Shown: positions 7,709 to 14,737 of the stretch, in pieces
Layout of the letters: each line of letters opens with the position of its first letter
How positions within the stretch are numbered: position 1 is the first letter of the stretch
Source of the DNA: JANXQG01 sp037147235
Lineage (GTDB): Bacteria; Planctomycetota; Planctomycetia; Pirellulales; Thermoguttaceae
NCBI GenBank assembly: GCA_037147235.1
Contig: JBAWVO010000118.1
Location: forward strand, 1 to 18,018
Length of the DNA stretch: 18,018 nucleotides
Direction of reading: 5' to 3'
The notes under the pieces: generated by a model
What the model was told of the DNA's origin: nothing
Seen by the model: the letters and a program-made list of their open reading frames with translations, nothing else
The model's database searches: none
Program-made: the position numbers and the translations under genes

Positions 7709-7889
7709 AAGCGTCTTCATGGCCATTCATGGTCATTCCCGGCGCAGCCGGTAATAGGCCCGTGCTTTAGCACGGGTTTTGGGATGACCGTGATCGCCCC
7801 CCCCGCGTCTCGACCGCCTACGGCGGTCGGGACGCGGGGGGAATGGGAGGTTTTGGCCGTGTAACCCGTTGCTAAAGCACTTGTCGTTA
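7709..7889. repeat. MITE-like palindromic element, copy 1 (degraded)
   Basis: This is one of two tandem copies offset by 201 bp; both open with AAGCGTCTTCATGGCCATT. It contains a left inverted-repeat arm (7750-7776) that is itself a palindrome (CCCGTGCT-TT-AGCACGGG). It also has a 17-bp core hairpin (7802-7818 pairing with 7822-7838, loop TAC, one G-T wobble). The right arm (about 7865-7880) is degenerate. No transposase is present, so any mobility would be in trans. Open frames inside it are by-products of the palindromes. Confidence 0.8.
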
Positions 7890-7909
7890 CCCACATCTTT
7901 CGGCCGGCC

Positions 7910-8100
7910 AAGCGTCTTCATGGCCATTTATGGTCATTCCCGGCGCAGCCGGTATTAGGCCCGTGCTTTAGCACGGGTTTTGGGATGACCGTGATCGACC
8001 GCCCCCGCGTCCCGACCGCCGTAGGCGGTCGGGACGCGGGGAGAATGGGATGTTTTGGTCGTGTAACCCGTGCTAAAGCACGGGCCTAATACCGCTTCGC
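7910..8100. repeat. MITE-like palindromic element, copy 2 (intact)
   Basis: The terminal inverted repeats are perfect over 27 bp (7951-7977 and 8067-8093), and each arm is a palindrome. The core is a perfect 17-bp hairpin (8004-8020 with 8024-8040) with loop GTA, the reverse complement of the TAC loop in copy 1. The arms enclose 143 bp. No obvious target-site duplication is seen. Confidence 0.85.
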
Positions 8101-8106
8101 GGAAAA

Positions 8107-8122
8107 GGGGCATAAATGCCCC
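8107..8122. repeat. Small palindrome after copy 2
   Basis: GGGGCATAAATGCCCC forms a 6-bp stem with a 4-base loop (GGGGCA-TAAA-TGCCCC). It lacks a T-run and so is not a convincing terminator. Confidence 0.5.
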
Positions 8123-8204
8123 TGAGCATCGGATCCACCAATCACTTGATTCGCTTGTCCTAATCATTACTTTGGCTGTTCTCCTGATTAATTTTGCAGA
8201 CGAT

Positions 8205-8234
8205 TTGACAAACATATGGGAAATCGTGTATAAT
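8205..8234 (+). promoter_or_regulatory. Perfect-hexamer sigma-70 promoter upstream of the DUF1559 gene
   Basis: TTGACA (8205-8210) and TATAAT (8229-8234) both match consensus exactly, with an 18-bp spacer. The predicted start is near 8241, about 205 nt before the DUF1559 ATG. It is the strongest promoter in the window. Confidence 0.8.
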
Positions 8235-8240
8235 TACGAG

Positions 8241-8431
8241 CGCATGGAGGAAAAGGCTTCTCGCTGAATTTGGCGAGATCTTTCTTCCCAGGCAATCGTT
8301 TTGGCCGAAAGGATACTTGGAAACTGTGTGGAGACTGGCCGTAATAAGGTCGCAAATTGGTTCTTATCTTTTCATTTTTGGGTTCGTTCGTTGCGGCGAT
8401 GGTCGCCGTACGTTTTTTTCTATCTTTTTTC
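8241..8431 (+). promoter_or_regulatory. Long 5' leader with attenuator-like hairpin
   Basis: The predicted leader holds an early hairpin TCTCGC/GCGAGA (8259-8278). Just before the ribosome site it has a GC hairpin CGGCGA-TGG-TCGCCG (8394-8408, extendable to 8392-8410) followed by seven T's (8413-8419). The latter has the shape of an intrinsic terminator placed inside the leader, so premature termination could yield a short RNA of about 180 nt. No known riboswitch consensus was recognised. Whether it is regulatory is inference. Confidence 0.4.
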
Positions 8432-8445
8432 AAGGGAGGTGACTT

Positions 8446-9540
8446 ATGGTCACAACACGTTCCAGGCGAGGTTTTACCCTCGTCGAGTTGTTGGTGGTGA
8501 TTGCCATTATTGGCATTCTGATTGGTTTACTCCTGCCCGCAGTCCAGGCGGCACGCGAGGCAGGGCGGAGGACGGCGTGCTTGAACAAGGCGGGGCACCA
8601 GATTGGCTTGGCCTTCCACAACTACCTCAGCACCTTTAATGTTTTCCCGCCGTCGGCCCAGAAGATCGGGACAGGGACCTCGGCAACGATCGGTGGCTAC
8701 AGCTTCCTGGTCAAACTCTTGCCGTTCATGGAGTATGACAGCCTCTACAAGAATTTGCCGCCGAATCTTACCGCCGGTAATGTTATCGCCGCGGCGAGTA
8801 CCAGCCCTGCACTAGAGAACGCTTTGACGACCGTAATGAAAGAGTATAGCTGCCCCAGTAATGCCAACCAGCAGACGATGACTGTTTCAGGAGGTACGGC
8901 AGCCTACGGTTTGACCAACTACAAGGCGATGGGTGCCTCCTGCCGAACCAGTTTGGCGATAGCCAGCGGAACTGGAACGCAGCCGTATGGAACCTTTACC
9001 ATCCATCCGGATGGTGCGGTTTATCCCGGTACCGGCACGCGCTCCGGCGATATTGCCGACGGACTGTCTCACACCATCATTATCATGGAGACGATGGATG
9101 ACACGTATAGTCGCTGGATGGTCGGCGAGGAGTGTACGTTGACGGGTCTGCCGGTAGGTTCTGTGTCAACGCAAACGAGTACGGCAGGCACGGTGTTTAA
9201 CTATTTTACGCCACCGGGTTACGATCCCAGCAAGGGATGGGGTGAAACATCGAGTTCGAGTACTGCCAATCTAAAAACCTTCTTGGCGTATGACTTCACA
9301 GCGTCGGGGTTGGAAAATGGTAAGTACAGCGACGCAACTCTAGGCGGTGAACCGACTTGGACCAGGGCATGCGGTGCTAGTTCAGGGGCTCCGGGCTACG
9401 GTCCTTCGTCATCGCACCCGGCGGTGGTTATTGTCGGCATGGGCGACGGCACGGGCTTTGCCCTATCCAAGAAGACCGATGCCGCCAACTTTTTCTTCTT
9501 GATCACCAAGAACAACAGCGATCCATACTACATTCCATAG
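8446..9540 (+). CDS. DUF1559 pilin-like protein with H-X9-DG C-terminal motif
   Basis: The function of DUF1559 proteins is not established. They are highly expanded in planctomycetes and are exported through a type IV pilin-like N terminus. Here RRG-FTLVELLVVIAIIG (from residue 7) gives a prepilin peptidase site between Gly and Phe with Glu at mature position 5. A helix GILIGLLLPAVQAAREA continues it. The soluble body (about 45-340) is rich in Gly, Ser and Thr. Near the C terminus HPAVVIVGMGDG fits the H-X9-DG motif. At 364 residues it is typical. The ribosome site AAGGGAGGTGA (8432-8442) is almost fully complementary to the 16S tail. With its strong promoter and terminator it is a one-gene unit probably made in quantity, as a surface or pseudopilus component. 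Confidence 0.93.
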   Translation: MVTTRSRRGFTLVELLVVIAIIGILIGLLLPAVQAAREAGRRTACLNKAGHQIGLAFHNYLSTFNVFPPSAQKIGTGTSATIGGYSFLVKLLPFMEYDSLYKNLPPNLTAGNVIAAASTSPALENALTTVMKEYSCPSNANQQTMTVSGGTAAYGLTNYKAMGASCRTSLAIASGTGTQPYGTFTIHPDGAVYPGTGTRSGDIADGLSHTIIIMETMDDTYSRWMVGEECTLTGLPVGSVSTQTSTAGTVFNYFTPPGYDPSKGWGETSSSSTANLKTFLAYDFTASGLENGKYSDATLGGEPTWTRACGASSGAPGYGPSSSHPAVVIVGMGDGTGFALSKKTDAANFFFLITKNNSDPYYIP

Positions 9541-9593
9541 TGGATTGCCGCTGGCTGCCTGTTTAGGGCAAATGCCAGAATTGCATGATAGGG

Positions 9594-9629
9594 GCTGCCG
9601 TCTCCTCACCGAGGAGCGGCAGCTTTTTT
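9594..9629 (+). terminator. Intrinsic terminator of the DUF1559 gene
   Basis: GCTGCCG pairs with CGGCAGC and the inner CTCCTC with GAGGAG around an ACC loop. This gives a 13-bp stem with one bulged T, followed by six T's. It lies 54 bases after the stop codon. Confidence 0.92.
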
Positions 9630-9630
9630 A

Positions 9631-9779
9631 GGCTCTTCCATTAGGTGCAGAAGTAGGGTGGGGAGAGTGAAACGAGCCCTACCAAAAGCGGACAGCAACG
9701 AAATTGGTGGGGCTCGCTGCGCTCTCCCCACCCTACGACTATTCGCGTTTCACGCCTAGAACCGGAAGAGCCCTTTTTT
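9631..9779. repeat. Nested inverted repeat (GTAGGGTGGGGAGAG family)
   Basis: Outer arms GGCTCTTCC (9631-9639) and GGAAGAGCC (9764-9772) enclose a perfect 15-bp inverted repeat (9653-9667 and 9722-9736). Inside that are further pairings CGAGCCC/GGGCTCG and ACCAA/TTGGT. Seven T's follow the right outer arm, so a transcript could end here. It looks like a dispersed planctomycete intergenic repeat. No transposase is present. Confidence 0.8.
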
Positions 9780-10014
9780 TGCTGCAAAGCCCTTCGTAAA
9801 ACGGAATTTATTGGCTCTTCCGGTTTTTGGTGCAGTTCTCCTAATTTCGATCGGTGGTGTCTAGTAAATTGGCAACCGAACGATTATAATAGCGTTAGCT
9901 TGGGAGTTGTCGGCATTTGCCTACCGCGGTTCGACCGCCCAATTCCGCCTGAATTCGGATTTTTACCACACGACATCCGTTTCCCACCCGCCTTTTGAAA
10001 AAATTCCCGGAGTG
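9780..10014. other. Intergenic gap before the DoxX gene
   Basis: A third copy of the GGCTCTTCC motif begins at 9813 and shares GGTGCAG with the copy at 9631. A TATAAT at 9885-9890 could be a -10 box for the downstream operon, about 138 nt before the CTG start, but I see no fitting -35 box. Nothing else is recognised here. Confidence 0.4.
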
Positions 10015-10030
10015 AAGGAGGTATCCCCTG
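10015..10030 (+). promoter_or_regulatory. Ribosome site pointing to a CTG start codon
   Basis: AAGGAGGT (10015-10022) is followed after five bases by CTG (10028-10030), which opens the DoxX frame. In that frame a TGA at 10013-10015 excludes any start further upstream. No ATG, GTG or TTG occurs before the internal ATG at 10193. Confidence 0.6.
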
Positions 10031-11242
10031 AATACCAACAAATTCACCATTAGCGTCTTAACCGTCACCCTGCTGGTCGTCCTGCGACTGGCATTAGGCT
10101 GCCATTTTCTGTATGAAGGAATTTGGAAAATTCGCCACGCCGACCAGTTTGTCGGCGAGACCGAAGGGTTCCTTTCCGGTGCTCGTGGGCCAATGGCCGG
10201 CGTCTTCTACGCCATGTTACCCGATATCAACGGCCACGAGCGGCTGGAAGGCAATTTGGCCGAGGTTGACGGCAAAGATGCCGACGACAAGCCGACGAAG
10301 CAGCTCAAATTGGCCAAGTCGTGGGACGACGTTCGGCAACGGTTTGTCGATTTTTACCGCCCGACGGTTGGCAAAGAGGCCCCACCATCTGGGGATAGCC
10401 TTCACCAGGGACTTGATGCCGAGGCCAAGAAAGTCTACGAACGGCATCTCCATGGGTTGAACGAATTCGTCAAAGAGAATGGCGACAAGATCAAAGCCCA
10501 TTTTGAGTCGCTGACGCGTTTTGAGGAGGGACGAAAGACGGATCCCCGAACGATGTTCCAGAAACAGCGGCGTTGGGATGAGATGCAGGATCTTCGCAAA
10601 GAGGCCAAGGGTTGGATCTCGGATCTGGACTCGCGGGAAAGCGCATTGAAGGGTGAGCTGCTTGACCTGCTGAGGAAAGACCGGAAGTCCGAGGTGGAAG
10701 CCGTAAAGCTGGCTGACAAAGAAGCGGCTGCAAAAGCTGATGCAAAAAAACCGGTCGTGGCAGAAGCGAAGAAACCAGCGGAGAAGGCCAAGGCAGCGGT
10801 TGGCGCAGCGGACGTTGTTGATTTCAGTTCTTTGGCTGAGAACCATGCCGCGACCGGTCCCTTTGCCGCGAGTGCCAATCCATTATCCTGGAAACGCACC
10901 GAACAGTTGGCCTTCCTGCTGACCTGGTCGCTGTTCGGCATCGGTTTGTGCCTGATGCTTGGGTTATTCACCCGTCCAGCAGCACTAGCTGGGGCAGGGT
11001 TCATGCTCTTCGTAGTGATGAGCCAGCCGTCATTTCCTGGCGTTTATCCGCTCGATCCGCCCCAGTTGGGTCACGCCCTGCTCGTGAACAAAGATTTCGT
11101 GGAGATGATCGCCCTGTTGGTGATTGCCTCGACCGTGCTGGGTCGCTGGACCGGATTGGACTTCTTCCTCCACAACTTCTTGATCAAACCTTTCTGTTGC
11201 AGGTTTTGCAACTGTAGCACGACCGAAGGACGAAAAGCATGA
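10028..11242 (+). CDS. DoxX-family membrane protein with large soluble insertion
   Basis: DoxX-like proteins are small four-helix membrane proteins, some associated with quinone-linked oxidation. From the CTG start the product has 404 residues. Helix 1 (about 8-30) is followed by the family-like FLYEGIWKI, and then an insertion of roughly 245 residues. The insertion is highly charged, with predicted helices and an Ala/Lys/Glu-rich stretch (about 225-260). Helices 2-4 (about 294-315, 317-333, 356-372) contain LGLFTRPAALAGAG and LLVNKDFVEMIALLVIA, typical of DoxX C-terminal halves. The tail carries the cluster CCRFCNC (390-396). Starting at the internal ATG (10193) would delete helix 1, so I reject that start. 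The stop overlaps the next ATG (ATGA). I infer coupling to the exported oxidoreductases that follow. Confidence 0.85.
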   Translation: MNTNKFTISVLTVTLLVVLRLALGCHFLYEGIWKIRHADQFVGETEGFLSGARGPMAGVFYAMLPDINGHERLEGNLAEVDGKDADDKPTKQLKLAKSWDDVRQRFVDFYRPTVGKEAPPSGDSLHQGLDAEAKKVYERHLHGLNEFVKENGDKIKAHFESLTRFEEGRKTDPRTMFQKQRRWDEMQDLRKEAKGWISDLDSRESALKGELLDLLRKDRKSEVEAVKLADKEAAAKADAKKPVVAEAKKPAEKAKAAVGAADVVDFSSLAENHAATGPFAASANPLSWKRTEQLAFLLTWSLFGIGLCLMLGLFTRPAALAGAGFMLFVVMSQPSFPGVYPLDPPQLGHALLVNKDFVEMIALLVIASTVLGRWTGLDFFLHNFLIKPFCCRFCNCSTTEGRKA

Positions 11243-12933
11243 GCAATTCCCCTGACGTATCGCGACGCGACTTTCTCAAGGCGGGTGTGGCTGCCAGTAC
11301 ACTGGCCGGTGTCGGGCTGGGTGGATTCTACTTCGGCTACAACAAGGCGATCCGTTCGCCGGTTCGTGTCGGCGTGATTGGCACCGGCGACGAAGGCAGC
11401 GTGTTGATCGGGGCCTTGAATCCCAATTTCATTGCGGTCAAGTCGATTGCCGACATTCGCCCATTCAACCAGTTCCGCGCCTTTCACGGCGACTGGACGA
11501 ACAAAGATAACAAGCCGTCGCTGCTGCCGGTTCGTCCCGGCCTGATGTCGATCTACGGCTGGAAGACCGAAACAGAAGCCAAGAAGCGGGTGAAGGTTTA
11601 CGGGCCATATCAGGAGCTTTTGGAAAACGCCAAAAAAGATGGCATTGAGGCGATCATTATCGCCACGCCGCTGCACTTGCACGCCGAAATCGCGATCGCG
11701 GCCATGAATCAGGGGCTGCATGTGATCACCGAGAAACTCATGGCCCAAACGGTTGGCCAATGCAAGGAAATGACCCGAGTGGCCGATGCCCGGAGGCTTT
11801 ACTTGGCGATCGGCCACCAGCGGCATTACAACGTCAAGTATTGGCAGGCCAAGGATTGGATCCAGCGCGGCCTGCTGGGCGACGTTCACTCCATTCGCGC
11901 CCAATGGCATCGCAGTAATCTGCCGCCGCCGTACAACGATAGCTGGAAGATGCCGCTCCCCCCCGGTGCCAAGCAGGAGAATATGCCCATCAAGCTCGAT
12001 GCCGAGATCGTCAAGGCCCGCAAGGCTTTGCAGCAATCTTACGGCAGCGAGACCGAGGGTTGGCTCAAGGTACTGGGCCAGCTCGAAGCCCAGGTTGCCG
12101 ATAGGCAATTGATCCAGATGGACAAGGCCCTGGGCTACAAGGGCAAGACGGTCAAGGATGCCAACGGCAAGATCGTCTACGATTGCACGCCGCTGGAAGA
12201 ATTGATTCGCTGGCGGCTCTGGGATCAAACGGGCGCGGGCATGATGGCCGAACTCGGCAGTCACCAACTCGACGCGGCCAGCATCTTCGTCTCGGCCCTT
12301 TACCCGGAGGGACATCCGCATGCGCATCCCTTGCGGGTTGTGGCTGCGGCAAACCGCCCGATCTTCGGTCCTGACCGCGACATCGAAGACCACGTCTGCT
12401 GCATCATTGAATTCCCAATGCCGGAATATGATGAAAAAGACAAGAAAACACATCGCAAGAAGATTTCGGTGCAGTATGCCTCGATCAACGGCAACGGCTA
12501 CCTGGGCTACGGCGAACTCGTCTATGGCACCAAGGGCACGTTGGCCCTGGAGAAAGAGCAAGATCTCAAGCTATTAACTGGCAGCGGCGACGAAGGCGAC
12601 GGTGAAACTACCGTCAAGGTTTCTGGGGGAGGAGGCGGCCCGTCGCTCGATACTCAGTCGAGCGGCCCGGCCCGCAAGGCCGGCGGTGCTGCTGGAGGCC
12701 CGGTCAGCCGCGGTTATGTGGAAGAGTTGGAGCATTGGGCCTGGTGCATCCGTCATCCCGCACCAGAAAACCAACCCCGCTGCACTCCGAAGGTTGCCAT
12801 GGCCGACGCAATCATTGCCTTAACGACCAATCTTGCCGTGCGGACAGGCCAGCCCATCCGCTTCAAGCCGGAGTGGTTTGAGTCAGAAAAGGACGACACC
12901 CCGGAACGGGATTTGAAGATCGAGCCTACGTAG
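11239..12933 (+). CDS. Tat-exported Gfo/Idh/MocA-family oxidoreductase, long form
   Basis: A 564-residue member of the NAD(P)-dependent Gfo/Idh/MocA family. The Tat signal is VSRRDFLKAG plus a hydrophobic stretch (8-32). The Rossmann motif is VRVGVIGTGDEGS (42-54). ATPLHLHAEIA leads to ITEKL: EKL at 165-167 keeps the catalytic Lys but replaces the usual Pro by Leu. GHQRHYN follows, and the catalytic His is H342 in ELGSHQLDA. Compared with ordinary members it has an insertion (about 240-320) and a Gly-rich low-complexity segment (about 450-490). Its start overlaps the DoxX stop by ATGA, so the two are probably made together. The substrate is probably a sugar or cyclitol, not identifiable here. 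Confidence 0.92.
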   Translation: MSNSPDVSRRDFLKAGVAASTLAGVGLGGFYFGYNKAIRSPVRVGVIGTGDEGSVLIGALNPNFIAVKSIADIRPFNQFRAFHGDWTNKDNKPSLLPVRPGLMSIYGWKTETEAKKRVKVYGPYQELLENAKKDGIEAIIIATPLHLHAEIAIAAMNQGLHVITEKLMAQTVGQCKEMTRVADARRLYLAIGHQRHYNVKYWQAKDWIQRGLLGDVHSIRAQWHRSNLPPPYNDSWKMPLPPGAKQENMPIKLDAEIVKARKALQQSYGSETEGWLKVLGQLEAQVADRQLIQMDKALGYKGKTVKDANGKIVYDCTPLEELIRWRLWDQTGAGMMAELGSHQLDAASIFVSALYPEGHPHAHPLRVVAAANRPIFGPDRDIEDHVCCIIEFPMPEYDEKDKKTHRKKISVQYASINGNGYLGYGELVYGTKGTLALEKEQDLKLLTGSGDEGDGETTVKVSGGGGGPSLDTQSSGPARKAGGAAGGPVSRGYVEELEHWAWCIRHPAPENQPRCTPKVAMADAIIALTTNLAVRTGQPIRFKPEWFESEKDDTPERDLKIEPT

Positions 12934-12988
12934 GTCAGGCTTTCTAGCCTGACTTGTCAGTTCTGTCAGGCTGGAAAGCCTGACCTAC
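12930..12988. repeat. Palindromic repeat between the two paralogues
   Basis: GTAGGTCAGGCTTTCTAGCC plus TGAC (12930-12953) pairs with 12965-12988, giving 24-bp arms with one mismatch. Each arm also contains an internal GTCAGGCT/AGCCTGAC palindrome. The left arm overlaps the TAG stop of the preceding gene. It could modulate readthrough or stability between the two genes; no T-run follows. Confidence 0.85.
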
Positions 12989-13005
12989 TACTAGGAGAAC
13001 CATCC

Positions 13006-14580
13006 ATGTATCTGCGTGCCAGCGATAAAGTGTCCGGCGTGGAGAATTTTCACAGTGCCGTGGGTAGCAATCTGATCCGCCGCAACCTGGTTACTAAGGC
13101 CCTGCATGATGGGCTTTCGCCTCGGCATGGCCTGGAAGCGGAGCACTTCAAGTACGGGAAGCCAAAGGATGGACCGCTGGTTGTCGGTATCCTCGGTACG
13201 GGCCAACAGGGTCTGCGCTTGTTGTCGGCAATCAACCCGGACTATATTGTGGTGAAGTCGGTCGCCGACCTTCGTCCTTCAAATCAGGACCGCGCGGCAG
13301 AAGCCCTGATGTCGGTCTATAAGAGCAAGGGCTGGACAACTGCCGAAGAGATGAGGAAAGAAGTCGCTTTCCATGCTTCCTACGAAGAACTGCTCAAGAG
13401 TGCCGTACACGACAACCTCAATGCCGTGATCATCGCTCTACCCTCGCACCTGCACGCCCCCGCCGCGTTGGCGGCACTGGAGGCCGGCCTGCATGTCTTT
13501 GTCGAAACACCGATGGCCTTGACCGTCGCCGACGCCAAGAAGGTCGCAAGCAAGGCGGCCCAGAAGAATCTCATCCTGGCTGTGGGCCAGCAGCGGTGCT
13601 ATAACTGGATCTACGATCACGCTCTGGAAATGGTCCGCCTTAACCTTTTGGACGATGTGCATTACATTCGTTCCCAATGGCATGTCTTGAAGCCTGAGAA
13701 TAAGCCCGCGAAAGGTGAATCCGCCAAAAAAGAAGACAAAAAGAAAGCCAAGAGGCCCGACGAATTCAAGATTGATTGGTGGCAGAATGTCCCCAAGGAA
13801 GAGGCCGATCTGAAGTTCGCCGGCTATAGTAACCCGTTGGAGCTGGTCCGCTGGCAGCTTTACGAGAAATATAGCGGTGGCCTGTTGGCGGAACTTGGCA
13901 GCCAGCTTTTCGAGGCGGCCGCAATGTTCGTCGCTGCCACACCCAACCGCGATTCCGAGCGGCCTTATCCGCTCAGTGTGGCCGGCAGCGGCAGCCAGAT
14001 CCTCCGCGATTCCGCGGGCGATATCGACGATCATGTCCACTGTGTCTTTGAGTATGCCATCCAAGGCTATGTTGAAGACAAGAGTATCCCGCTCAAGGCC
14101 CGTAAAAAGATCGCCGTGCAGTTCGATCTGATCATCGGCAACGAATTCGACGGCTACGGCGAAACGGTTCTGGGCAAGCAAGGATCGCTCGTTTTGGAGA
14201 ACGAGCAAAAGGCGATGCTCTTCCATACCTTGGATGTCGATAAGAGCCTGCGCGTGGTCGAAAAGAAAGATTCCAAGGGCGTGCCTACCATCGTGGTGCC
14301 CAAGGATGGCAAGGCCGATGAAGAGTCGGAAGCCCTCGGCCGGCTTGTGCTGCAAGGGGCTGATGCGGGCTTCGCCACTGAGTTGGAGCATTGGGCATTC
14401 TGCTGCAAGCCGCCGGCGGACAGCAAGGGGAACTCAAAGCCTCTTTGCGATGCCGCAGCCGGCCTCTACACCACAGTGCTCACAGTCGCCGCCGCCAAGG
14501 CGGTGAAGTTGGAGACGCGGATTGATTTCAAGAAAGAATGGTTTGACGTTAAGAGTGACGAAACACCCGACCAACTGTAA
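13006..14580 (+). CDS. Divergent Gfo/Idh/MocA paralogue, probable pseudoenzyme, no Tat signal
   Basis: This 524-residue protein aligns along its length with the preceding gene product: GILGTGQQG against GVIGTGDEG, NPDYIVVKSVADLRPSNQ against NPNFIAVKSIADIRPFNQ, and AELGSQLFEAA against AELGSHQLDAA. The EKP position reads ETP (167-169), so the catalytic Lys is Thr. The catalytic His position is Q300, and GHQR has become GQQR. The Rossmann glycines remain, so nucleotide may still bind. There is no hydrophobic signal; the N terminus (1-55) has IRRNLVTKAL at 24-33, which might be a worn twin-arginine motif. A Lys-rich loop (234-251) is extra. The ribosome site AGGAGA precedes the ATG by seven bases. 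It is probably a non-catalytic partner of its neighbour. Confidence 0.88.
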   Translation: MYLRASDKVSGVENFHSAVGSNLIRRNLVTKALHDGLSPRHGLEAEHFKYGKPKDGPLVVGILGTGQQGLRLLSAINPDYIVVKSVADLRPSNQDRAAEALMSVYKSKGWTTAEEMRKEVAFHASYEELLKSAVHDNLNAVIIALPSHLHAPAALAALEAGLHVFVETPMALTVADAKKVASKAAQKNLILAVGQQRCYNWIYDHALEMVRLNLLDDVHYIRSQWHVLKPENKPAKGESAKKEDKKKAKRPDEFKIDWWQNVPKEEADLKFAGYSNPLELVRWQLYEKYSGGLLAELGSQLFEAAAMFVAATPNRDSERPYPLSVAGSGSQILRDSAGDIDDHVHCVFEYAIQGYVEDKSIPLKARKKIAVQFDLIIGNEFDGYGETVLGKQGSLVLENEQKAMLFHTLDVDKSLRVVEKKDSKGVPTIVVPKDGKADEESEALGRLVLQGADAGFATELEHWAFCCKPPADSKGNSKPLCDAAAGLYTTVLTVAAAKAVKLETRIDFKKEWFDVKSDETPDQL

Positions 14581-14702
14581 AATCCGAAATACGAATATCG
14601 AAATACGAAACAAATTCAATGCAGAAAATTCCAATGCTCAAAACGGTTTAGGTCATTTTGATTTCGTATTTGTTTAGGATTTCGACATTCGGATTTCGGA
14701 TT
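14581..14702. repeat. AT-rich inverted repeat (AATCCGAAAT family)
   Basis: The left arm (14581-14616, starting AATCCGAAATACGAATATCG) is the reverse complement of the right arm (14666-14702) with several mismatches. About 50 bp lie between them. It is much more AT-rich than the flanking genes and starts directly after the TAA stop. It resembles a dispersed planctomycete repeat and would put a long hairpin between the paralogue and the isomerase mRNA. Confidence 0.8.
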
Positions 14703-14737
14703 TCCTATTCGTTCTTCCAGTGCCCAAGGAGCCTTTC

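Noticed and set aside
7709..8100. Possible two-unit CRISPR or insertion sequence
   Set aside because: There are only two copies, no spacer pattern and no transposase. It fits a non-autonomous palindromic element.
7717..8215. Short minus-strand frames with a shared PKTRAKARA sequence
   Set aside because: They arise from the repeated palindromic element. The shared peptide is just the translated repeat arm.
8241..8431. Known riboswitch in the DUF1559 leader
   Set aside because: I compared it by eye with the cyclic di-GMP aptamer pattern and found no match; I recognised no other class. Only the terminator-like hairpin is supported.
9885..9890. TATAAT as the promoter of the DoxX operon
   Set aside because: No -35-like hexamer at 16-19 bp upstream and no extended -10 TG, so it is mentioned only as a weak possibility.
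10193..10195. ATG at 10193 as the DoxX start
   Set aside because: It would delete the first membrane helix and lacks a ribosome site, while AAGGAGGT lies before the upstream CTG.
11071..12561. 496-codon minus-strand frame across the DoxX-Gfo/Idh junction
   Set aside because: It spans two real genes on the other strand. Its length follows from codon bias in GC-rich DNA.
13438..14391. 317-codon minus-strand frame inside the pseudoenzyme gene
   Set aside because: Antisense shadow; the sense frame aligns with its neighbour over its full length.
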